Shown here: positions 17,600 through 23,274 of the stretch, piece after piece
Numbering within the stretch: position 1 is the stretch's first letter
How the letters are laid out: each line of letters opens with the position of its first letter
IMG/VR virus record: IMGVR_UViG_3300026292_000014
Coordinates: 1-35,383 of that record
Length of the DNA: 35,383 nucleotides
Source: a virus
Strand: one strand, 5' to 3'
The notes under the pieces: model-generated
Databases searched by the model: none
What the model was told of the DNA's origin: nothing
The model's input: the letters and a program-made list of their open reading frames with translations, nothing else
Position numbers and translations under genes: made by a program

Positions 17600-18592
17600 A
17601 TGGCTGTAACTGCCAATACAAATGAGACATACGATGTCTCAACAATAAGAGAAAGTCTACAAGAGGCTTTAACATCTCTAACCCCTACGGAAACTATTCT
17701 GATGAGTACAATCGGCTCTAGAAACGTCGATAATACTTACTTTGAATGGGCAGAAGTAGATCTGGCGGCAACTAGTGCAAATAGGGCTATAGAGGGCGAT
17801 TCGGGCCTATCGAATACAGCCCCCACAAATGCCGTGAGAAAAGGGTCGTATACCCAGATCTCAACTAAGGTCGTTGAGGTGTCGTCAACCAATCAGGCGG
17901 TGAACGGTATCTCTAATGCACAGACCACTGCAAAGCAAATTGCCTATAAATTACAAGAACTTAAGCGTGATATGGAGGCAATGCTTCTACAGAACGTACC
18001 TAGTGCAGCGGGTTCTTCAGGTACTGCTAGACAGACCGCTGGTTTACCAGCTTACCTAACCACAAACGTAGATCGTGGTTCTGGTGGTGCTAACGGTACA
18101 ACTTCAGGTTCTGGGGAAAGTGGTTCTGTAAACGCAGCCGCTACAGATGGGACCCTTCGGCCCATAACGGAAGCTCTCCTTAAAAATGTGATAAAATCAT
18201 GTTGGGAGAACGGAGCTAACCCTTCAATCGTAATGTGCGGGCCAGCTCAAAAACAGAAAATTTCTACATTCACTGGTAACGCTACAAAGTTCCAAGAAGT
18301 AGATAATAAAAAATTGACCGCTGCGGTCGATATTTATATTTCTGATTTTTCTGAGGTACAAGTGGTTCCGAATAGACACATGCGTAGTCGCACAGTGTCT
18401 AGCGTGGACTACACTCCAGACGTTTTGGTACTTGACCCAAGCTATGCTGAAGTGGCTTACTTGCAGACTGCAAAACAAGAGCCATTAGCCAAGCAAGGTC
18501 TGAGCGACAGACGCCTCATAAGCTGTGAATATGGCTTACAGGTAACTTCGCAAAAAGCACATGGTATCGTTGCAGATATCAACGCATCATAA
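17600..18592 (+). CDS. Major capsid protein (SU10/DUF5309-type HK97 fold)
   Basis: The 330-residue protein contains NETYDVSTIRESLQEALTSL, TPTETILMSTIGSRNV, the strongly conserved STKVVEVSSTNQAVNGIS with QTTAKQIAYKLQELKRDMEA, and a C-terminal part with DVYISDF-like, VVPNRHMRSR and DRRLISCEYGLQV. These are the landmarks of the SU10-type major head protein family (DUF5309), predicted to adopt the HK97 fold. SD AGAAGGA is at 17583-17589 and ATG at 17600. It follows the scaffold as expected. A short GC-rich hairpin lies just after the stop codon. Confidence 0.85.
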   Translation: MAVTANTNETYDVSTIRESLQEALTSLTPTETILMSTIGSRNVDNTYFEWAEVDLAATSANRAIEGDSGLSNTAPTNAVRKGSYTQISTKVVEVSSTNQAVNGISNAQTTAKQIAYKLQELKRDMEAMLLQNVPSAAGSSGTARQTAGLPAYLTTNVDRGSGGANGTTSGSGESGSVNAAATDGTLRPITEALLKNVIKSCWENGANPSIVMCGPAQKQKISTFTGNATKFQEVDNKKLTAAVDIYISDFSEVQVVPNRHMRSRTVSSVDYTPDVLVLDPSYAEVAYLQTAKQEPLAKQGLSDRRLISCEYGLQVTSQKAHGIVADINAS

Positions 18593-18600
18593 AATTAGGT

Positions 18601-18616
18601 GGGGCAGAAATGCCCC
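18601..18616 (+). other. GAAA-tetraloop hairpin after the capsid gene
   Basis: GGGGCA-GAAA-TGCCCC is a perfect six-base-pair stem closed by a GNRA tetraloop, 8 bases after the capsid stop codon and about 10 bases before the next Shine-Dalgarno sequence. No T-run follows, so it is unlikely to be a full terminator. An mRNA 3' stabiliser or a partial attenuator that keeps capsid output above downstream genes is possible. Confidence 0.6.
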
Positions 18617-18637
18617 ATCACTTTACAGGAGAGAGAT

Positions 18638-18913
18638 ATGAAAAAAATAAAAATTACTACTGACAGAAAACCTTGGGCGGCTGGATCTCCAGCTATGATT
18701 GGTGACACTGTTGAAGTCAGTGATGAAGAAGCAACGATTTTATTACAGGCTGGATTTGCAGAGGAAGTATCTGGATCAGCTAAAGCTCCAAAGAGAGCGC
18801 GAAATTCTAAGGGTCAGCTTCAGAGCGATGATCCATCGACACCCGATTTCAATGAAGCTTGGGCCGACGGAAAAGGACCAGCTAAGAAACGTGGGAGGCC
18901 AAAAAAGAAATGA
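18638..18913 (+). CDS. Small capsid-adjacent protein with basic AT-hook-like tail
   Basis: I place the start at the ATG at 18638, preceded by AGGAGAGAG; an in-frame GTG at 18599 would read through the hairpin and lacks a good ribosome site. The 91-residue product has KKIKITTDRKPWAAGSPAMI, then VEVSDEEATILLQAGFAEEV, a short conserved fold seen after capsid genes in podoviruses, and ends AKKRGRPKKK, an AT-hook-like GRP motif. It could bind DNA or the inner capsid. It overlaps the next gene by four bases (ATGA). Confidence 0.6.
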   Translation: MKKIKITTDRKPWAAGSPAMIGDTVEVSDEEATILLQAGFAEEVSGSAKAPKRARNSKGQLQSDDPSTPDFNEAWADGKGPAKKRGRPKKK

Positions 18914-19206
18914 TTGGTGGTAACAGCGCGGGTGAAGTTAAGACACGTTTCTTGGATGAGGACGGTAAGCTTATCATCCAAAGGCAACAAGATGTTCAGC
19001 GCATTTTAGATTGGAATAAAGAGCGCAACATAGAAGGACACAACCGTAAATCTGACATGAGGCACGTTGGGTCAGTTCCGTTTGTCGTGATTGAAATGTG
19101 GATGAAAGAATGTGGTGCTAAATTAGGTAGTCAAGAGTTTAATGAGTACGTCAAAAAGAAACTTACTTCTGGTGAGTTTAGCAAGCTCATAGCTAACGGT
19201 TACTGA
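18910..19206 (+). CDS. Conserved small late protein
   Basis: The 98-residue protein reads AGEVKTRFLDEDGKLIIQRQ, QDVQRILDWNKERNIEG, MRHVGSVPFVVIEMWMKECG and ends KLTSGEFSKLIANGY. The DVxxILDxNKxxxN and PxxxxxxW patterns are familiar from unnamed small proteins between capsid and lysis genes of marine podoviruses. The start overlaps the previous stop (ATGA) and its TGA overlaps the next ATG. No function can be stated. Confidence 0.6.
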   Translation: MIGGNSAGEVKTRFLDEDGKLIIQRQQDVQRILDWNKERNIEGHNRKSDMRHVGSVPFVVIEMWMKECGAKLGSQEFNEYVKKKLTSGEFSKLIANGY

Positions 19207-19655
19207 TGGAACTGCCCAAGGTAAATATCCTGACCGCTGGCACATTCTCTATTGCCATACTGAGTGCGGCTGGAGGTTCCATTTGGTATGCCTCAAATCA
19301 AGCGTCTATTATTGAAGCATTACAGTCAGAAGTGGAAATTTTAAATATACAGAATAACCAAGCTGATAAAACTAATTTAATCAGGGATGTAGAACATAAC
19401 ACAGAACAGATAGAAGAAATCATAGAATATATAATTGAGGTGGAGGAAGATGGTGGTGAAACTATTGAAGAAATATATGACGCCATTGACGATCTTGAGG
19501 GGCAAATTAACTTAGAATTTGAAGATGTGTTCGAAACCCAAGAAGGTTTCCTTCTTCAATTCAATCAAATCATTAAATTGCAAGCTAGAATTAAGACGCT
19601 AGAAAACACAATGGAATATCTTACAAGACGCCCCATGAACTCTGATGGGAGGTAA
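19206..19655 (+). CDS. Membrane-anchored coiled-coil protein
   Basis: The 149-residue product has one N-terminal hydrophobic segment (about residues 9-28, ILTAGTFSIAILSAAGGSIW) followed by a long acidic helical region with coiled-coil character and FLLQFNQIIKLQARIKTLEN near the end. This topology, short cytoplasmic N-terminus, single TM and periplasmic coiled coil, fits an inner-membrane spanin-like protein, and the gene lies 1 kb upstream of holin and endolysin. No lipoprotein partner is seen, so spanin is only one option. Confidence 0.5.
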   Translation: MELPKVNILTAGTFSIAILSAAGGSIWYASNQASIIEALQSEVEILNIQNNQADKTNLIRDVEHNTEQIEEIIEYIIEVEEDGGETIEEIYDAIDDLEGQINLEFEDVFETQEGFLLQFNQIIKLQARIKTLENTMEYLTRRPMNSDGR

Positions 19656-19657
19656 AA

Positions 19658-20128
19658 ATCGATCCTATTAGTTTATTATCGTCAATCAAATTAGGCGTTA
19701 CGGCGGGCAAGTCTTTGGCTTCCTTGAGCAAAGAAATCGGTAATTTTTTCGATGCTACGGATAACGCAAAAAAGCGATTACAAAAAAAAGGTGTCACTAC
19801 TAAAGACGTAAAAAGTGAGGCATATTCAAGGTGGGCCGCTGAGATCCAAGCCGCTGAAGCTGAACAGCAGCTTAAAGAGTGGGTGTGTGACGTAAGGCAA
19901 TCGGGGTTGGGTCCGTCCCATTGGAACACTTTATTGAAGATCCGAAGGGAAGTTTTAGCAGAAAAGCGTGAAGCAGAGCGTCTAGCGAAGCGTGAGGCAC
20001 AGGAAAGGGCTGATTTGGCACTTACCCTTACATCTATCATTTTGCTCATCACGGCCTCTTTCATTGGCTCTACGGCATGGTTGCACCATAAAGGTTGGGT
20101 AAATGCTTGGGATTACTGGCCTTGGTAG
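19658..20128 (+). CDS. Late tail-anchored membrane protein with apparent AUC start
   Basis: The open frame runs from a stop at 19643-19645 and shows coding-like sequence I-D-P-I-S-L-L-S-S-I-K-L-G from the ATC at 19658, which has GGGAGG at 19647-19652 ahead of it at proper spacing. The first ordinary start is a TTG at 19715, in mid-domain and with no ribosome site. The product (156 residues from ATC) has KSLASLSKEIGNFFDATDNA, a charged helical middle and a C-terminal TM segment (LTLTSIILLITASFIGS). It is a familiar unnamed protein beside marine phage lysis genes. The start could also reflect a base error at an ATG. Confidence 0.6.
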   Translation: MDPISLLSSIKLGVTAGKSLASLSKEIGNFFDATDNAKKRLQKKGVTTKDVKSEAYSRWAAEIQAAEAEQQLKEWVCDVRQSGLGPSHWNTLLKIRREVLAEKREAERLAKREAQERADLALTLTSIILLITASFIGSTAWLHHKGWVNAWDYWPW

Positions 20129-20316
20129 CTTATGCGTTAGTTTGGTTTCACTTTGTGAGGACAGATCATTTGCAATATTATTTGCTGGACACTTACACAG
20201 ATAAGGAAACTTGTTTAGTAGAACGTGACAAGGCTAATGTCTTAGTCACTGCCAACGACATGATTATTGAGTGTATAGCATTATTAGATGACGATAGTAG
20301 AGGTGAAGCAAAATAG
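20095..20316 (+). CDS. Small membrane or secreted protein
   Basis: This 73-residue frame starts with TTG at 20095 (TTG at 20107 is another option) and overlaps the previous gene by 34 bases. Residues 4-20 are hydrophobic (CLGLLALVAYALVWFHF), then DTYTDKETCLVERDKANVLV and MIIECIALLDD with two cysteines that could pair in the periplasm. The frame bias and the clean TM/soluble division suggest it is real. Function unknown; it lies in the small-protein group before the holin. Confidence 0.5.
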   Translation: MGKCLGLLALVAYALVWFHFVRTDHLQYYLLDTYTDKETCLVERDKANVLVTANDMIIECIALLDDDSRGEAK

Positions 20317-20398
20317 GTTTGTAGTGTATACAAAAAATGGTAAAGTTGTTATACAGACAAGTGACCTTAGAGTTGCAAGGGGTTTTTTGAATGACTGA
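20288..20398 (+). CDS. 36-residue basic small protein
   Basis: A short frame with ATG at 20288 and TGA at 20396-20398 encodes MTIVEVKQNRFVVYTKNGKV followed by VIQTSDLRVARGFLND. It overlaps the preceding gene by 29 bases and the EF-hand gene by 8, filling the otherwise empty 74-base gap exactly. The strand-strand-helix pattern (FVVYTKNGKVVI, then TSDLRVARGFL) looks like a folded mini-protein and not random sequence. AGAGG at 20300 is inside it, so initiation is probably by coupling to the upstream gene. Function unknown. Confidence 0.5.
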   Translation: MTIVEVKQNRFVVYTKNGKVVIQTSDLRVARGFLND

Positions 20399-20705
20399 AT
20401 TTGAAAAGTTAGACAAAGATAATAATGGCAATTTAAGTAAAAAAGAATTTTTGGCGTTAGAAGTTGAAGATCGAAAATTAAAGATTGCCGATGCAGATGA
20501 AAAAAGAAATACAGAGCGATTGTTAGTGAAAGCTTGCTGCGCGGGAATGCTGTTGTATCCCTTTATAATTCTTTTGGCTTCAGTATTAGGTTTCGAAACA
20601 GCAGCATCACTCATTACAGACATTGCCAGCCTATACGTTTTGGCGGCTAGTGGAGTAGTTGTAGGCTATTTTGGGTTTAATAGTATTAGGGAGAAAAACC
20701 AATGA
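20391..20705 (+). CDS. EF-hand protein with two transmembrane segments
   Basis: The N-terminus has a canonical 12-residue EF-hand loop at residues 8-19, DKDNNGNLSKKE, with Asp at 1 and 3, Asn at 5, Gly at 6 and Glu at 12, so it should bind calcium. After a charged helix there are two hydrophobic segments, about 48-68 (VKACCAGMLLYPFIILLASV) and 73-94 (LITDIASLYVLAASGVVVGY). The gene overlaps the holin gene by four bases and is in the lysis cassette. It could be a second holin/antiholin whose topology responds to calcium, or an unrelated membrane protein; the sequence cannot tell. Confidence 0.65.
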   Translation: MTEFEKLDKDNNGNLSKKEFLALEVEDRKLKIADADEKRNTERLLVKACCAGMLLYPFIILLASVLGFETAASLITDIASLYVLAASGVVVGYFGFNSIREKNQ

Positions 20706-21079
20706 TAGACAAGCTGATTGGCCCTGTAAGTGGCATTCTTGATAAGGTGATACCTGATAAGGATCAGGCTGCTAAACTAGCCCATGAGGTCGCTACAATG
20801 GCTGACAAGCACAGTCAGGAGCTTGCACTAGCCCAGCTAGAAATACTTAAAAGTGACGCCAAGGGCAATTGGTTCCAATCGTCGTGGCGTCCACTCATAG
20901 GATGGCTGGGGGGAATAGGGTTAGGTGTGAATTACATCGTCAGCCCAATATGCGCTGGGTTCGGTGTTATTGTTCCGCAAGCTGACATGTCAGTTATGAT
21001 GCCTTTACTTTTAGGAATGCTTGGCATGGCTGGAGCTAGATCATTCGACAAATTAAACAAAACGGATACAAAAAAATGA
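20702..21079 (+). CDS. Holin, GTA-type 3-TM family
   Basis: The 125-residue protein has an N-terminal amphipathic helix (LIGPVSGILDKVIPDKDQAA), a middle helix rich in Ala/Leu and the signature NWFQSSWRPLIGWLGGIGL at 56-74, followed by hydrophobic segments to residue 110. This matches the gene-transfer-agent 3TM holin family, which permeabilises the inner membrane. It is placed between the EF-hand membrane protein and the endolysin, overlapping both by four bases. Charged C-terminus DKLNKTDTKK is usual. Confidence 0.8.
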   Translation: MIDKLIGPVSGILDKVIPDKDQAAKLAHEVATMADKHSQELALAQLEILKSDAKGNWFQSSWRPLIGWLGGIGLGVNYIVSPICAGFGVIVPQADMSVMMPLLLGMLGMAGARSFDKLNKTDTKK

Positions 21080-21552
21080 GTTTTAAATTAGGTAAAAGAA
21101 GTCTTGAAAGATTAGAGGGCGTCGATGAGCGCATGGTTGAAATCGTTAAACTGGCAATCACACTGTCAAAAAATGATTTCACAGTGCTGGAAGGTTTACG
21201 AACCAAAGAACGTCAGGCAGAGTTAGTCAAGGCTGGCAATAGCCAAACGATGAAAAGTAAACATCTAGAAGGTAAGGCTGTGGATCTGGGCGCATACGAT
21301 CCTGTCACTGGCATACGCTGGGAAGAAAACGCATACTTTCCGATTGCTGATGCAATGGCTGAAGCATCTAAAAAACTTGGGATCAAATTGTGCTGGGGGG
21401 CTGCATGGGCCGTTCCAGAGCATCCCTATCCTTACAATTGTGGTGATTGGGATGGTGACATGAAATCATGTTGGAAAGCATACCATGACCTTCGACGTTC
21501 TCAAGGGCGCAGAGGTTTTAACGATATGCCTCATTTTGAATTGATGGACTAA
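21076..21552 (+). CDS. Endolysin, M15-family zinc peptidase (VanY/CwlK-like)
   Basis: The 158-residue protein holds SKH63LEGKAVD70LGAYD, the M15 zinc-binding signature, and H153 in MPHFEL as third ligand. VLEGLRTKERQAELVKAGNS upstream is also typical. Members cleave peptide cross-links or L-Ala-D-Glu bonds in peptidoglycan. No signal peptide is seen, so release depends on the holin just upstream (four-base overlap). Two extra cysteine-bearing loops (LCWGAAW, YNCGDWDGDMKSCW) are usual for phage members. It is the last gene of the rightward late block. Confidence 0.87.
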   Translation: MSFKLGKRSLERLEGVDERMVEIVKLAITLSKNDFTVLEGLRTKERQAELVKAGNSQTMKSKHLEGKAVDLGAYDPVTGIRWEENAYFPIADAMAEASKKLGIKLCWGAAWAVPEHPYPYNCGDWDGDMKSCWKAYHDLRRSQGRRGFNDMPHFELMD

Positions 21553-21571
21553 AAAATTTCTGATAGAAAAG

Positions 21572-21645
21572 TTGTGTTGGGTGGTGTTCTTTCGGTGTCC
21601 TGTTTCTTGCTCTCACTTGAAACATTGAATTTACCACCCACACGA
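21572..21645. other. Long-range inverted repeat in the convergent junction
   Basis: GTGTTGGGTGGT (21574-21585) pairs with ACCACCCACAC (21633-21643) with one bulged T, and two flanking pairs extend it. The loop is about 45 bases. No T-run follows directly on either strand, so a bidirectional terminator is possible but not clear. Its right arm ends four bases before the parS palindrome. Confidence 0.4.
21601..21624. promoter_or_regulatory. Degenerate second parS-like element
   Basis: TGTTTC at 21601-21606 and GAAACA at 21619-21624 are the outer arms of a parS palindrome, separated by 12 bases in place of 4. The 16-mer ending at 21624 matches the parS consensus at about 12 of 16 positions. Its centre is about 40 bp from the perfect site. 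It could be a weak or decayed site. Confidence 0.3.
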
Positions 21646-21646
21646 T

Positions 21647-21662
21647 TGTTTCACGTGAAACA
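21647..21662. promoter_or_regulatory. parS: Perfect parS (ParB-binding centromere) site
   Basis: TGTTTCACGTGAAACA is a full 16-bp palindrome and is identical to the consensus bacterial chromosomal parS, the loading site for ParB clamps. It is in the convergent intergenic region between the endolysin and the first leftward gene, directly next to that gene's stop codon. No parA or parB is present in the window, so host ParB would be the natural partner. I saw no other perfect copy by eye. Confidence 0.75.
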
Positions 21663-22031
21663 TTATTTGTAATCAGTTGGCTTAACTAACCTGACATTTT
21701 TTCGTGGTAGCCTGTATCGGGTCATCATGTTAATGACCTTTTCAAAAGTAGTATTAAGAACATCAGCTATCTGCATTGGCTCTAAGCCATACTTCAGCAT
21801 CTTGTTTATCATCATACCACGCGGGGAAACTGATATTAGGGGTTTTCTCATTGGCTCCTTTTGTTTAGGTTCTGCCATCCCCAATGCTCTGCGTCGCTCT
21901 ATCTCTTTTTTAGCTTTATTTTTTTTATCTTGCAGTTTCATTAGCATCGACAATTCTTGTTCAGTTGGAGTTCTCCCAAATGTCTGCTTAAAATTGTCAA
22001 ACGAAATGTCTACATCAATTACATTTACCAT
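21663..22031 (-). CDS. Small HTH-like protein next to parS
   Basis: The 122-residue protein has FGRTPTEQELSMLMKLQDKK, a basic helix, then SPRGMMINKMLKYGLEPMQI with ADVLNTTFEKVINMMTRYRL, which has the spacing of a helix-turn-helix (LEPMQIADVLNTTFEKVINM). The ATG at 22031 overlaps the TGA of the upstream gene (TGATG) and AGAAAGGA is upstream. It is the last gene of the leftward operon, and its TAA is followed immediately by the parS palindrome. It may bind DNA; there is no ParB-type CTPase motif. Function unknown. Confidence 0.6.
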   Translation of the reverse strand: MVNVIDVDISFDNFKQTFGRTPTEQELSMLMKLQDKKNKAKKEIERRRALGMAEPKQKEPMRKPLISVSPRGMMINKMLKYGLEPMQIADVLNTTFEKVINMMTRYRLPRKNVRLVKPTDYK

Positions 22032-22213
22032 CAGATATTGTGTCCTTTCTTCCTGAGTGATGCCGTGTATCGTGTTAGCTCCAATCGTGCATAATGATAT
22101 TCTGAGTTAACTGTTGGACGGGCATCGTTACGAAACCGTTCTTCCGACAATCGATCAACTTGCTGACGCAAATATTTTAACGTCTGTTGTTGCTCTGGAT
22201 TTAACCCCATCAT
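22031..22213 (-). CDS. Small helical protein
   Basis: The 60-residue frame reads MMGLNPEQQQTLKYLRQQVD, then RLSEERFRNDARPTVNSEYH and a helical basic tail. It starts at the ATG sharing its A with the stop of the upstream 30-residue gene (TGATG) and ends sharing its TGA with the next ATG. Such chained overlaps argue for translation. A short coiled coil is likely; function is unknown. Confidence 0.55.
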   Translation of the reverse strand: MMGLNPEQQQTLKYLRQQVDRLSEERFRNDARPTVNSEYHYARLELTRYTASLRKKGHNI

Positions 22214-22305
22214 CAGAAGTAACCCCAGCTAACGCCAAGTATCCAGATAATAACCATCATCAACACCAAAGCTGCAATGGTCCATTCTTCCCAATCAATC
22301 TTCAT
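22213..22305 (-). CDS. 30-residue single-TM protein
   Basis: From ATG at 22305 to TGA at 22215-22213 the frame encodes MKIDWEEWTIAALVLMMVII followed by WILGVSWGYF. It is an acidic/aromatic N-terminus followed by one strong hydrophobic helix. It overlaps the upstream gene by 11 bases and its stop forms TGATG with the next start, exactly filling the gap between the neighbours. Single-TM micro-proteins are common in phage early operons as host-interaction or lysis-timing factors, but no role can be assigned. Confidence 0.6.
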   Translation of the reverse strand: MKIDWEEWTIAALVLMMVIIWILGVSWGYF

Positions 22306-22690
22306 GGACTTTGGTCCTTATACCTCTGTCATCATAAGTGTTATTCTCATCCTTATAATAAACTTGCCCCGTGTTATCGTTCGAAATTCTTTCTGTTATG
22401 TGAAACAAATCTAACACAGATTTTGTTGAAACTGGAGAAATTTTATATTCTATCCAAATACGGAACAATCTATCCAGCCCACGTTCTGGACCACCAGCAC
22501 AGTCAGCAACAATGCTAAACTTCTGAATGCGTGGCCCACCCCAGCTTGATAAAAACGTAAGCTGATATTCGATAGGAATGTATCCACGCTTATGGAGTTC
22601 CTTCCTAGCTTTATTCATGACTTCGATTTCGACATCAGTGATGCTTCTTTTCTCAAAGCTATCGTAAAAAGTATATTTTTTTTCACCCAT
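22295..22690 (-). CDS. Unrecognised early protein
   Basis: The 131-residue protein starts MGEKKYTFYDSFEKRSITD and has EVMNKARKELHKRGYIPIEY, QKFSIVADCAGGPERGLDRL and YYKDENNTYDDRGIRTKVHE. The region after residue 55 looks like alternating strands. SD AGAAAGGGA lies 9 bases upstream. No family is recognised and no catalytic pattern is evident. It is part of the tightly packed leftward operon of small genes. Confidence 0.6.
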   Translation of the reverse strand: MGEKKYTFYDSFEKRSITDVEIEVMNKARKELHKRGYIPIEYQLTFLSSWGGPRIQKFSIVADCAGGPERGLDRLFRIWIEYKISPVSTKSVLDLFHITERISNDNTGQVYYKDENNTYDDRGIRTKVHED

Positions 22691-22692
22691 TT

Positions 22693-22977
22693 TTAGATCC
22701 CTTTCTCAACAGGTATGTTGTAACGTCTACCGTATTCTAATTTGGTAGTCTGACATTTGCCTTCGAATAAACGCTCCAGTAGTTCTGCGTTTTCTTCTGG
22801 CGTATTGTAAATGCAATTGGCATCCATTGCCCCCGTGATAACCTGATGATCATAATCAGTCATGCTGGTGTCACAGCGGCATACCTCATGCATTCGATGT
22901 TCAGGACCAAAGTGTTCAGTCCTGAAGGTGTGTGTGATCCGCTTAGTGTCGCGGCATATGGGACAAGCGTAACTCAT
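22693..22977 (-). CDS. Small zinc-ribbon-like protein
   Basis: I choose the ATG at 22977, which overlaps the upstream TGA (ATGA); a longer frame from 23007 starts inside the neighbour. The 94-residue product has SYAC5PIC8RDTKRITHTF and HEVC33RC35DTSMTDYD, a CxxC...CxC pair that suggests one bound zinc, as in DnaJ-like or ribbon modules. The rest is helical (NAELLERLFEGKCQTTKLEY). Function unknown; perhaps a protein- or RNA-binding early factor. Confidence 0.6.
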   Translation of the reverse strand: MSYACPICRDTKRITHTFRTEHFGPEHRMHEVCRCDTSMTDYDHQVITGAMDANCIYNTPEENAELLERLFEGKCQTTKLEYGRRYNIPVEKGI

Positions 22978-23237
22978 TTGCTTATCCAGTATTCCATCAT
23001 CAAGCATTCCTTGTGAGGGAGTTGCTTGGGTGGTGTGAACTGCATGTACTTATTCATGCGTACCATTATTTTAGTCATAGGCACACGCCTACTTTCGATG
23101 ATCCAACCATCCTTGCGGATCTTGGTTAGTTCAGCGGCTGGGTTGCAAACCCCAAACATTGACATCATTTCCAAAAGGGAAACCACGTTACCCTCAAGCA
23201 TGAAATCCAACATTGCGTCAGCGGAAAAAGTTGCCAA
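22974..23237 (-). CDS. Winged-helix-like small regulator
   Basis: The start is TTG at 23237, 7 bases after AGAAAGGA. The 87-residue protein contains EGNVVSLLEMMSMFGVCNPA, then AELTKIRKDGWIIESRRVPM, the helix-turn-helix and wing pattern (fGxxxxxxxIxxLRxxGWxI) often seen in small phage winged-helix proteins. DNA binding is probable. It is preceded by a UUCG-capped hairpin whose arm touches its SD, so its translation could be structurally insulated. Confidence 0.6.
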   Translation of the reverse strand: MATFSADAMLDFMLEGNVVSLLEMMSMFGVCNPAAELTKIRKDGWIIESRRVPMTKIMVRMNKYMQFTPPKQLPHKECLMMEYWISK

Positions 23238-23252
23238 TTGAAAATCCTTTCT

Positions 23253-23268
23253 GGGGGCCGAAGCCCCC
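23253..23268 (-). other. Intercistronic hairpin with C(UUCG)G tetraloop
   Basis: On the minus strand GGGGGC-TTCG-GCCCCC is a perfect six-pair stem closed by the extra-stable C(UUCG)G tetraloop. It begins 6 bases after the stop codon of the upstream gene and its 3' arm directly abuts AGAAAGGA, the ribosome site for the gene at 23237. No T-run follows. Confidence 0.7.
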
Positions 23269-23274
23269 GATTAA

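Noticed and set aside
18599-18637. Upstream GTG start for the gene after the capsid
   Set aside because: It would translate through the GAAA hairpin and has no ribosome site, whereas ATG 18638 has AGGAGAGAG.
21727-22518. Plus-strand frames opposite the small leftward genes
   Set aside because: No ribosome sites, and products look like reverse translations of the coupled minus-strand genes with TGATG overlaps.
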